From: JAGQSZ01 sp049672765
Lineage (GTDB): Bacteria > Actinomycetota > Acidimicrobiia > Acidimicrobiales > Microtrichaceae
Length of the DNA: 10,326 bases
NCBI GenBank assembly: GCA_049672765.1
Contig: JBATWQ010000127.1
Span: 1-10,326 of the forward strand
Direction: 5' to 3'
A program made the translations under genes and the position numbers. The notes beneath the pieces are model-generated. The model worked only from the letters and a program-made list of their open reading frames with translations, had not been told where the DNA came from and did no database searches. Shown piece after piece: positions 1-6,007 of the stretch; position 1 is the first letter of the stretch, and each line of letters starts with the position of its first letter.

Positions 1-74
1 CACCGACTCCTGCCTGCCCGAGGCTTCCCGAGGAAGGGCGGACCGGCAGACTCACCTGGGCCAGGTCGGCTCAT
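1..74 (-). CDS. Probable TadE-like pseudopilin, N-terminal fragment cut by window edge
   Basis: A minus-strand reading frame opens at an ATG at 74 that overlaps the stop of the upstream pilin gene as ATGA, and it stays open for 24 codons to the left edge. The visible peptide starts MSRPGPGESAGPPFLGKPRA and is rich in Gly, Pro and basic residues. A basic, poorly conserved leader of this kind commonly precedes the hydrophobic helix of TadE-type pseudopilins, but that helix would lie beyond the edge and is not seen. The main argument is context: in actinobacterial Tad loci a TadE gene follows the DUF4244 pilin gene directly, as in M. tuberculosis Rv3656c-Rv3655c. The 4-nt overlap suggests translational coupling. 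The family call is therefore inference from gene order. Confidence 0.5.
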   Translation of the reverse strand, partial: MSRPGPGESAGPPFLGKPRAGRSR

Positions 75-277
75 GTCTGATCCACGATCCGGCCGAGGAC
101 GATCTCAAAGAGGCGGCCGATCATGTCGGTCTTGGCAACCCAGGCGACCACGAGCATGGCGATCGCCGCCGCTCCGAGCAGCAGGAGCGCATATTCGACG
201 GTGCTCTGGCCACGCTGGTCGAAGTGTCGGGCTTCACTGCGCCGAAGGGCGCGGTTCGGTGTCACTGATGTGTTCAA
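71..277 (-). CDS. Flp-like (DUF4244) pilin subunit
   Basis: This 68-residue protein has a basic leader, then the segment RGQSTVEYALLLLG, then a hydrophobic helix (about residues 30-48) and a short polar tail. The sequence G23-QSTVEY fits the Flp/Tad class III prepilin cleavage pattern G|X4-E-Y. A Tad prepilin peptidase is expected to cut after Gly23, leaving a mature subunit of about 45 residues with Glu at +5 and Tyr at +6. Length and motif fit DUF4244 proteins of actinobacterial Tad loci, where they are the likely pilus subunit. The start is TTG at 277, supported by AGGAG six bases upstream; a GTG four codons further in lacks such support. The gene lies 51 bp after the tadC-like gene and overlaps the next start by 4 nt. 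No prepilin peptidase gene is visible in the window. Confidence 0.85.
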   Translation of the reverse strand: MNTSVTPNRALRRSEARHFDQRGQSTVEYALLLLGAAAIAMLVVAWVAKTDMIGRLFEIVLGRIVDQT

Positions 278-283
278 GGGGAT

Positions 284-288
284 CTCCT
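284..288 (-). promoter_or_regulatory. Ribosome binding site deciding the TTG start of the pilin gene
   Basis: On the minus strand AGGAG stands six bases before the TTG at 277. It is the best Shine-Dalgarno match in the 51-bp gap after the tadC-like stop, and it favours the TTG start over the in-frame GTG at codon 5. Confidence 0.65.
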
Positions 289-328
289 GCCGGGAATGGG
301 CGTGAATGGGGGAAGGCGAATGAAGTGA

Positions 329-1039
329 TCACGCCGCCAGATCGATCTGTGCGGTCACGAGAACGACGGGGACGATCGTCAGAATCACGAACGCCGGAAG
401 GACCAATCCGACGAGTGGTGCGAGCAGCAGCACAGGGAGTCGCCTGACGCGCTCCTCCATCTGACGCCTTGACCGCCGGCGTTCTGAGTCCGCGAGCCTC
501 TGCAATGCGGATGAGACCGGAGCCCCGGATGACAGCGCCACGACCAACGTGCTGGCAAATGATCGTGATGTCGGACCCAGGACCCTGGGAAGCGCCGCCA
601 GTTCCTCGACAAGGGTCGAGCCGTGTTCGTACCGGCGGTGTGCCCGACCAATTGCTTCACACACGGGTCCCTGTCCAAATTCGGCGACTATTGCAACGGC
701 ACCGTGGAGCGAATGTCCGGCGCTGACTGCGACGCGGAGCAGGTCGGCCGCTGCTGGAAGAGCCGCTGTCACTTCTCGTTGAGCCCTTCGCGATCCGCTG
801 TGATCACCCCGGGCGGGGCGGCGTTCGATTCGCGCCCTGCGCGACCAGCGGACACTGCCGTTGGGCAGGCCTCCTTCGATGCTCGATCGACTTGTGCGTG
901 TTCGCGTCGCGCGTCCGCCAGGGCCAGTGGGCATCCTCGTCATGGTCAGGTCGACCACCCGCCATGGCCAGTCCCTACCGAAGCCGACGACCCGAAGCGT
1001 CACCCATCCGGCCAGGAGCGCGATAGCCACAGATCTCAC
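329..1039 (-). CDS. tadC: TadC-like type II secretion F-domain membrane protein
   Basis: A 236-residue protein of the inner-membrane platform that works with the TadA ATPase to assemble Tad pili. It has a short hydrophobic N-terminus (residues 4-20), an Arg-rich linker (about 35-90), then a T2SSF-type region (about 95-200) with the pattern ADLLRVAVSAGHSLHGAV and later SSGAPVSSALQRLADSERR. A hydrophobic C-terminal stretch follows (201-230), probably two membrane passes. The start is GTG at 1039, with GGAGG four bases upstream. The gene begins 19 bp after the stop of the tadB-like gene, and the second-F-domain position in the operon supports TadC over TadB. The linker is low-complexity, and its role is unknown. 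The family call is firm; the exact B/C naming rests on order. Confidence 0.85.
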   Translation of the reverse strand: MRSVAIALLAGWVTLRVVGFGRDWPWRVVDLTMTRMPTGPGGRATRTRTSRSSIEGGLPNGSVRWSRRARIERRPARGDHSGSRRAQREVTAALPAAADLLRVAVSAGHSLHGAVAIVAEFGQGPVCEAIGRAHRRYEHGSTLVEELAALPRVLGPTSRSFASTLVVALSSGAPVSSALQRLADSERRRSRRQMEERVRRLPVLLLAPLVGLVLPAFVILTIVPVVLVTAQIDLAA

Positions 1040-1058
1040 CGGGCCTCCACGACCGAGT

Positions 1059-1622
1059 TCATCGGAGCGCCGCCCTGACGATCATCGACAAGCACCAGGC
1101 ACCCAGAAGATTGAGGCCGAGCCCAGCCACCAGACAGACCAAGCCCACTTGGGTGGTCAACAACATCTGGGCGACCCGTCGGTCGAGCACCGAGAACCCA
1201 GCTGCACCCAGGATCGGAAGTACACCAAGGACGTACGCCGAGGTTCGAGCCTGCGATGTCAGCGCCCGAGCTTCGTCGGCGACTTCGAGACGATCGAGAA
1301 GAGCTGCTGACACTCCATCGAGGGCAGCTTTGAGATCACCGCCCTCGGCGTGACCCAGTCGGCATGCGGCGGTCAGGAGATCCAGCGAATCCGATCGACC
1401 GGAGCGTTGCCACTCCACAAGCGCGTCATCGAGTAGCCAGCCGTGTCGCACCCGGTCTGCCACATGACACAGCTGCGAGCCTGCCGGGTCATCGATCGAC
1501 TTCGAGACGTCTTCGATCGCGACGAGAAGGGTGGCACCGGAGTGCACCGAGCGGGCGATCCCAGATGCGACATCGGGTAGCTGTCGTTCGAGGTCGTGGC
1601 GGTCGGATCCGATTCTGGCCAC
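1059..1622 (-). CDS. tadB: TadB-like type II secretion F-domain membrane protein, short form
   Basis: A 187-residue T2SSF-domain protein, predicted partner of TadC in the membrane platform of the Tad pilus machine. The domain covers about residues 12-125 (RQLPDVASGIARSVHSGATL and CRLGHAEGGDLKAALDGVS are typical). It is followed by two hydrophobic segments, about 127-147 and 155-183. Most TadB proteins carry an additional N-terminal hydrophobic part, which is missing here. The start is GTG at 1622, one base after the tadA stop, so translation is probably coupled to the ATPase gene. The frame stays open a few codons upstream into tadA but offers no better start. Short forms occur in actinobacterial Tad loci, so this need not be a truncation. 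Confidence 0.82.
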   Translation of the reverse strand: MARIGSDRHDLERQLPDVASGIARSVHSGATLLVAIEDVSKSIDDPAGSQLCHVADRVRHGWLLDDALVEWQRSGRSDSLDLLTAACRLGHAEGGDLKAALDGVSAALLDRLEVADEARALTSQARTSAYVLGVLPILGAAGFSVLDRRVAQMLLTTQVGLVCLVAGLGLNLLGAWCLSMIVRAALR

Positions 1623-1623
1623 G

Positions 1624-2865
1624 TCAGCTACCTGGAAGTGCCCAGAGGCGGGTCAGTTCCCCATCGCTGGAGAGGCAGTGGACGGACTCAACCGATCTAC
1701 TCCCGTCGACATTTCTGCGCAGCCCGATCAGAATGTCGATCGCCGAGTTCACCTGGGCGCGCACCGCGTCTGCCGATAGTTGGTCTGCTCCCAACAGCAC
1801 CATCGTCTCAATCCGGCGAAGCGCATCTGCAGGACCGGCAGCGTGGCACGTCGAGAAGCAGCCCCGGTGTCCTGTGGACATCGCCCAGATCATGTCCACC
1901 GCTTCAGGTCCCCGAACCTCGCCGACGACGATCCGGTCGGGACGCAACCGTAGGGATGCCCGGACCAGGTCACGGATGTCGGTCCGACCTGCGCCGTCGG
2001 CCCGTCCCGGCCGTGACTCCAGACGAACAGTGTGATCACCGGGAAGCTGTAACTCGGCGGTGTCCTCGACCGTGACGACCCGCTCCGACGGCGGCAGCTC
2101 GCGAGCCAGGGCGTTCAACAGACTGGTCTTCCCAGCTCCCGTCGGCCCGAAGACGATCACGTTCAGCGCGCGGCGAACAACGGTCTTGAGCACTGCGACG
2201 ACCGTCTTTCCCCCGAAGGCTTCCAGGCTGAGGGGCTCTGCCCGATGGCGACGGAGCGCCAGCAGCGGACCGTCCGGAGCGAGCGGCGGAAGGATCACCG
2301 TGACCCTCGCCCCGTCGGGAAGCCGGGCGTCGACGATCGGGTTGGAACGATCGGCGCTTAGCCCCAGCGGCCCGACCAGACGCTCGATGCTCCTCAAGAT
2401 CGAGCGATGGTCCACCGAAATTTCACTCCGTTGGAGCCGCCCTTCCCGTTCCACCCACACGGTTCCCGGGCCGTTGACAAGTACGTCGGTTACCAGGGGG
2501 TCATCGAGCAGCGACTGGATCGCGCCCAGGCCGACCATCTCCACAGCGAGCGCTTCGGCGCGTTGCCGACGATCTGAGTCGCTCAGTAGCGGTGCCTCCT
2601 GGCAGAGGAGTGCCTCGATAGCCCGGACGGGGTCATCGACCTGGGGTCCCTCCCCCGATGCGACCTCCTCGGTGTCCCGGGCGACCATCGGATCTGCTCC
2701 GAAGATTGTGGACACAACGATGCCTCGACCCGCCCTGGTTCGTACGGCTGCTGGCGCCGGTTCGGACTGGAAACGACGCCGTACCCTCATGTCGATCTCA
2801 CTCGCATCGCCAACCGATTCGACGACAGACGTCGGGCCACCAGAGGCTTCGGTCGAAGGACTCAT
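1624..2865 (-). CDS. tadA: TadA/CpaF-type secretion ATPase of the Tad pilus
   Basis: A 413-residue hexameric ATPase of the type II/IV secretion superfamily that powers pilin assembly from the cytoplasm. Visible motifs in order are: N-terminal domain with MVGLGAIQSLLDDPLVTDVLVNGP (110-133, positions only approximate the domain start), the arginine-region signature NPIVDARLPDGARV (175-188), Walker A GPTGAGKT (240-247), Asp box VEDTAEL (266-272), Walker B RIVVGEVRG (311-319), and a His box with GHRG and STCHA (332-342). All key residues are present, so the enzyme should be active. The first 75 or so residues are variable and polar. The ATG at 2865 overlaps the stop of the cpaE-like gene (ATGA), and the stop is one base from the next start. 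Confidence 0.96.
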   Translation of the reverse strand: MSPSTEASGGPTSVVESVGDASEIDMRVRRRFQSEPAPAAVRTRAGRGIVVSTIFGADPMVARDTEEVASGEGPQVDDPVRAIEALLCQEAPLLSDSDRRQRAEALAVEMVGLGAIQSLLDDPLVTDVLVNGPGTVWVEREGRLQRSEISVDHRSILRSIERLVGPLGLSADRSNPIVDARLPDGARVTVILPPLAPDGPLLALRRHRAEPLSLEAFGGKTVVAVLKTVVRRALNVIVFGPTGAGKTSLLNALARELPPSERVVTVEDTAELQLPGDHTVRLESRPGRADGAGRTDIRDLVRASLRLRPDRIVVGEVRGPEAVDMIWAMSTGHRGCFSTCHAAGPADALRRIETMVLLGADQLSADAVRAQVNSAIDILIGLRRNVDGSRSVESVHCLSSDGELTRLWALPGS

Positions 2866-3554
2866 CGTTGGACCGCCATGCCGTTGAGAGCCGCGGCGAG
2901 GCCACGACTCGGCCGTCTGAGGAAGAGCCCGGCGTCAACGGATCTCGCCACTGCCGGGTCACGGTCGATCTGGGCGACGAGCGGTACCCCGATCAGATCG
3001 GCAATGTCTCGGCCGTTCAAGGCGCGACCCGGATCCGAAACCACGACGAGACCATCGGCCGGTTGGCTCGCCCGGATGGCGCGTCGCAGCGCCAGGTAGC
3101 ACGACGACGTGACCACGATCGATCGACCGGCAGATTGCAGCGATTCGACCAGCGTTATTCGAGATCTGACATCGGAACCCATGGGCTCGAATCCCCGGCA
3201 ACCGAGGCTGCCGGCGTCAATCACCACCTCGCCGCGCAGGTCCTCCAGGGCCACCACCAGGTCATCGACCCGTCCGGGCAACCACATCGCGGCCTCGCCC
3301 ATGGGAAGCAGGTCCACGCCTGACGGGCCCTCGACCAACAGCTGTCCCAACGACTCGGCCGAGGCCCCGTCGGAGCTCAGCCAGTCGAAAACGCCGGGAC
3401 CGTTCGGGTCGGCCATTCCGAGGAGGGGCGGTTGGTCACCACAGAGGTCCACGAGAACCGCTGAGCCAACTTGCTTGGCGAACACTGCGGCCGTGGCGGC
3501 TGCGGTGACGCTCAGGCCCACTCCGGCCTTGGGGGACCACATCGTGTGCAACAC
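2862..3554 (-). CDS. CpaE/Ssd-like ParA-fold protein of the Tad locus, degenerate P-loop
   Basis: A 230-residue protein with a MinD/ParA-like layout, first gene of the pilus operon. Near the N-terminus SPKAGVGLS (7-15) stands where MinD/ParA proteins have KGGVGKT/S: the signature Lys9 is kept, but the P-loop Lys is Leu14. Then come AVLVDLCGD (32-40) and VVIDAG (109-114), matching the A' and Walker B strands, and GVPLVAQIDRDPAVARSV (189-206), which resembles the C-terminal part of the fold. In other bacteria CpaE localises the pilus machinery; the actinobacterial homologue Ssd (Rv3660c) was described as a septum-site regulator. Nucleotide hydrolysis is doubtful here. The GTG start at 3554 has AAGG close upstream; an ATG four codons later is the alternative. 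Its stop overlaps tadA by 4 nt. Confidence 0.82.
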   Translation of the reverse strand: MLHTMWSPKAGVGLSVTAAATAAVFAKQVGSAVLVDLCGDQPPLLGMADPNGPGVFDWLSSDGASAESLGQLLVEGPSGVDLLPMGEAAMWLPGRVDDLVVALEDLRGEVVIDAGSLGCRGFEPMGSDVRSRITLVESLQSAGRSIVVTSSCYLALRRAIRASQPADGLVVVSDPGRALNGRDIADLIGVPLVAQIDRDPAVARSVDAGLFLRRPSRGLAAALNGMAVQR

Positions 3555-3610
3555 AAAGACCTTCTGGTTCGGCCGTTGGCCGAGTTGAGGGATCGGGGGA
3601 AGTGCCGCTC

Positions 3611-3639
3611 AACCTATGTATGCAGAGTCATTTGGTCAG
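3611..3639 (-). promoter_or_regulatory. Candidate promoter of the tad operon
   Basis: On the minus strand CTGACC (3639-3634) and TAGGTT (3616-3611) are separated by 17 bases. The first matches four of six bases of the -35 consensus and the second fits the actinobacterial TANNNT -10 pattern. Transcription would start near 3604, about 50 nt before the GTG of the first pilus gene. It lies in the only sizeable gap (133 bp) upstream of the operon. The match is modest. Confidence 0.3.
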
Positions 3640-3657
3640 CGGGGACGTATCCCCCGC
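3639..3657 (-). terminator. Candidate hairpin after the sigma factor gene
   Basis: GCGGGG (3639-3644) and CCCCGC (3652-3657) form a perfect 6-bp GC stem with a 7-base loop, 31 bases past the stop of the sigma factor gene. No T-rich tract follows on the minus strand, so it is at best a weak intrinsic terminator. It borders the candidate tad promoter by one base. Confidence 0.3.
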
Positions 3658-3687
3658 CGAGCAACCTCAAAGACCCGTCCAACAATC

Positions 3688-4689
3688 TCAGACTGCGGCC
3701 AGCAGGTCTCGGCCTCCGGCTTCGCTCGACGGATGGCGCAGCTTCGCGATCGCCCGAGCCTCGATCTGGCGAATGCGCTCCCTGGTCAGATCAAAGTGGA
3801 CACCCACTTCTTCGAGCGTCCTAGGCTCTCCCCTGTCCAGGCCGAAACGCAGGCTGACGATCTGGCGTTCGCGCTCGTCGAGTGCGTCAAGGAGCCGCTC
3901 GACCTCGCCCCGGAGCATCAGGGTAGCGACCTCGTCGAACGGCGAGGCGGTCAGGCGGTCCTCGACCAGATCCCCCAGCTCGGCTTCGCTGTCCTCGCGC
4001 AGCGGCTCGGACAGCGACAGGGGATCGACGGCGAACTGCAGCGCCTCTTCGACGCGGCTCTGCGGCAGGCCCGAATCCTCCGCGATCTCGAGCATCGTGG
4101 CTCCCCGGCCCAGTCCCAGTTCCAGTCGGCTCTTGGACCGATTCACCTTTGTGAGCATGTCCCCCGCATGGACGGGCAACCGGATAGTCCTTCCCGTATT
4201 GGCGATCCCCCGCGTGATGGCCTGGCGGATCCACCAGGTTGCATAGGTCGAGAACTTGAAGCCCTTGCGCCAGTCGAACTTGCCGACGGCGTGCATCAGG
4301 CCCATGTTCCCCTCTTGAATGAGGTCGATCAACGGAAGTCCGGACGCCTGGTACTTCTTTGCGATAGAAACGACCAGACGGAGATTCGACTGGACGAATG
4401 CCCGCTCTGCTGTCTTTCCGGCTCGCACCGCCCGTCGAAGTTCGCGCACTTTGGCGGGAGCCAGGTGGCCCTGTGATTTGGCCAGGTCCTCCTCCGCCTC
4501 TGTTCCGCGCTCGATTGCCTTGGCCAGGCGGACCTCATCCTGCTTGCTCAGCAGCGCAAAACGTCCGATCTCTGTCAGGTACATCCGTACGAGGTCTTCA
4601 TTCTCTCGCTCAACGCGCTCAGTAGCCACAACGCCCCTCGCCACCACTGTTGTTCGGAACTTCCGAACTTCGTCGTTCCGCAACATCAC
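3688..4689 (-). CDS. RNA polymerase sigma-70 factor, primary-like group 2
   Basis: A 333-residue sigma factor that directs RNA polymerase to promoters. Visible regions are 1.2 (DLVRMYLTEIGR, 32-43), 2.1-2.4 (NLRLVVSIAKKY at 102-113, LIDLIQEGNMGLMHAVGKFD at 120-139, FSTYATWWIRQAI at 146-158), 3 (about 165-250), and 4 (LDERERQIVSLRFGL at 270-284, TLEEVG and LTRERIRQIEARAIAKLRHP at 291-320). It lacks the long acidic N-terminal region of the principal SigA/HrdB and has the length of SigB/HrdA-type paralogues, hence group 2. The start is GTG at 4689 or the adjacent ATG at 4686; the upstream GGGCGGG is a poor ribosome site. It begins 60 bp after the 202-aa gene and may be co-transcribed with it. 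Regulation of the downstream tad operon by this factor is possible but not shown. Confidence 0.93.
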   Translation of the reverse strand: MMLRNDEVRKFRTTVVARGVVATERVERENEDLVRMYLTEIGRFALLSKQDEVRLAKAIERGTEAEEDLAKSQGHLAPAKVRELRRAVRAGKTAERAFVQSNLRLVVSIAKKYQASGLPLIDLIQEGNMGLMHAVGKFDWRKGFKFSTYATWWIRQAITRGIANTGRTIRLPVHAGDMLTKVNRSKSRLELGLGRGATMLEIAEDSGLPQSRVEEALQFAVDPLSLSEPLREDSEAELGDLVEDRLTASPFDEVATLMLRGEVERLLDALDERERQIVSLRFGLDRGEPRTLEEVGVHFDLTRERIRQIEARAIAKLRHPSSEAGGRDLLAAV

Positions 4690-4749
4690 TACCCGCCCGT
4701 ACCGGGCCGTAGAACTGGGTGGGCCCGCCGAGACACCTGGCCGACTGGG

Positions 4750-5358
4750 CTATTTGGGGGCGAACGCGTCCAACCCGCCGAGGGCTGCCAACTCCTCCTC
4801 GAAGGCCCGGCGAACCCCTTCCGCGCGGTCGCGATCTTCATCATTGAGGATGGCCCGGTCGACCTCTGGTTGCGCTTCCCCCAGCTCCTGGGAGAGGTTT
4901 CGGAGAATGAACCCCAGCCAGTGCCGGGCGCTGGGGTTGCCGACGGAATCGAGTCGGGTCAGCTCGCGACTGTAAGCCGCCGTCAACTGGGTGATGAGAA
5001 CCTGGTAGCCGGCGGTCAGGCGGTCGAGTGGGCCCGTCAGTGCGGCCACCTCATCAAGCATCGCGGCAAACTCGACCGAAGGCGGTTGAACCAGACCTTC
5101 GGCATCGACGTTCGACAACTCCGGCAATCGATCGAACCAGACCGTGGAATGCCACCAGTGGCGCCTCGAGTGGTCATCGAGCATCACGGTCAGTCTGGCG
5201 TTGGAGCCATCGGCGGCCCACCCCCCGAGCATCTGGAAGATCCGCCGTTCCGCCCACGAGTACATCCCGAAGCGTCTTGATGTCTCCATAAGGCCGCTCC
5301 ATCCGGGAGCGCCGGGAGCAGATGGTTCAGGAGTCAAGTTCTTGAGATCGCCAGACAT
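4750..5358 (-). CDS. Conserved-looking protein of unknown function, possibly ferritin-like
   Basis: A 202-residue soluble protein not recognised with certainty. After a Pro-rich N-terminus it looks almost entirely helical. Residues 30-80 carry GMYSWAERRIFQMLGGWA and then DDHSRRHWWHSTVWFDRLPE, giving Glu37, Asp61-62, His63, His67 and His70, a spacing reminiscent of the first helices of ferritin-like metal proteins. A second half with Tyr118, Tyr129, Glu132 and His146 could supply the other helices. The C-terminus is acidic and charged. No signal peptide or membrane segment is seen. The ATG at 5358 has only a weak ribosome site. It is divergent from the marR-family gene across 143 bp and 60 bp upstream of the sigma factor gene. 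A ferritin-like fold is inference only. Confidence 0.75.
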   Translation of the reverse strand: MSGDLKNLTPEPSAPGAPGWSGLMETSRRFGMYSWAERRIFQMLGGWAADGSNARLTVMLDDHSRRHWWHSTVWFDRLPELSNVDAEGLVQPPSVEFAAMLDEVAALTGPLDRLTAGYQVLITQLTAAYSRELTRLDSVGNPSARHWLGFILRNLSQELGEAQPEVDRAILNDEDRDRAEGVRRAFEEELAALGGLDAFAPK

Positions 5359-5397
5359 TGCCCGTCTCTAGACTGGATAGGTGAACTGAATAGTTAG

Positions 5398-5406
5398 TTG
5401 GTCCAA
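5398..5406. promoter_or_regulatory. Candidate operator palindrome between marR-family gene and the 202-aa gene
   Basis: TTGGTCCAA is a perfect palindrome around a central base, about 95 bp upstream of the MarR start and 40 bp upstream of the divergent gene's ATG. CTGAA (5386-5390) and TTCAG (5409-5413) flank it as a second, non-concentric inverted pair. MarR proteins often bind palindromes in the divergent region next to their own gene. The intergenic stretch 5359-5501 is visibly richer in A and T than the flanking genes. I found no convincing -35/-10 pair there; TACACT at 5486-5491 is the only TANNNT box on the plus strand close to the MarR start. Confidence 0.3.
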
Positions 5407-5501
5407 TGTTCAGGTTTGGCAGCCAGATGCTTTGCCCGCAATTGAACTCTTCTCAATGAATCCACACACAACGTGATGCCAGAACTACACTGGGAGACGA
5501 T

Positions 5502-5972
5502 ATGGGGCAAAACCAAACTTTCAACGACTCCGAGCGTAAAGCTTGGAGCAACTTCCTTCTCGCCCATGATCGCGTAACAGCCCGCGTTGATGCAGAACTC
5601 GCCGAGACCTGCAGCATGTCGCTCGCTGAATACGAGGTCCTGATGAACCTCTACGAGGCAGATCGTCACCAGCTACGGATGAATGAACTTGCCGATCTGG
5701 CGCGCCTTTCACCAAGTGGATTGACGCGCCGCTTCGACATCTTGGGCAACCGTGGATGGGTCGCCCGCGAGCGCAGCGACGAGGACCGCCGAGGCGTCGT
5801 CGCGACGTTGACCAAGGAGGGTGTCAAGCAGGTCAAGGCCGCCACCCCGGTCCACGACCGCGCATGGAGCGAGTACCTCTTCGCGGTTCTCGGCGAGAAG
5901 GCCACGAAGACACTCGGAACATCCATGGCCAAGGTCGCTGAAGCGAACCTTGATGTCGAGACAGAGGGCTGA
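5502..5972 (+). CDS. MarR-family transcriptional regulator
   Basis: A 156-residue DNA-binding protein with the winged-helix layout of MarR. N-terminal dimer helices (about 8-35) are followed by LAEYEVLMNLYEA (41-53), the HTH with MNELADLARLSPSGLTRRFD (60-79), and the wing WVARERSDEDRRGVVATLTK (86-105). A C-terminal dimerisation helix ends the protein. MarR proteins are usually small dimeric repressors released by phenolic or oxidative ligands; no ligand can be read here. The start ATG has GGGAG six bases upstream. It is one of two plus-strand genes in the window and diverges from the unknown 202-aa gene, its most likely target besides itself. It converges with nadE, leaving 35 bp between the stops. 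Confidence 0.93.
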   Translation: MGQNQTFNDSERKAWSNFLLAHDRVTARVDAELAETCSMSLAEYEVLMNLYEADRHQLRMNELADLARLSPSGLTRRFDILGNRGWVARERSDEDRRGVVATLTKEGVKQVKAATPVHDRAWSEYLFAVLGEKATKTLGTSMAKVAEANLDVETEG

Positions 5973-6007
5973 CAGCCAGAATCCGCCGATAGCCGATTTG
6001 TCGGGTG

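Noticed and set aside
2060..2887. Plus-strand open frame opposite tadA
   Set aside because: The Ser/Arg/Pro-rich product is typical of antisense frames in high-GC genes, and tadA with all its ATPase motifs is on the other strand.
3616..4476. Plus-strand open frame opposite the sigma factor gene
   Set aside because: It is the antisense of well-defined sigma regions 2-4 with no motif of its own.
4695..4707. Hairpin GCCCG-TAC-CGGGC just upstream of the sigma factor start as an RNA thermometer or switch
   Set aside because: A 5-bp stem with a 3-base loop is common by chance in such GC-rich DNA, and the ribosome site it would mask is itself poorly defined.
5973..6007. Terminator hairpin between the convergent marR-family and nadE genes
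   Set aside because: The best pairing is CCGA/TCGG at 5993-6004, only four base pairs with no T-tract on either strand, too weak to call.
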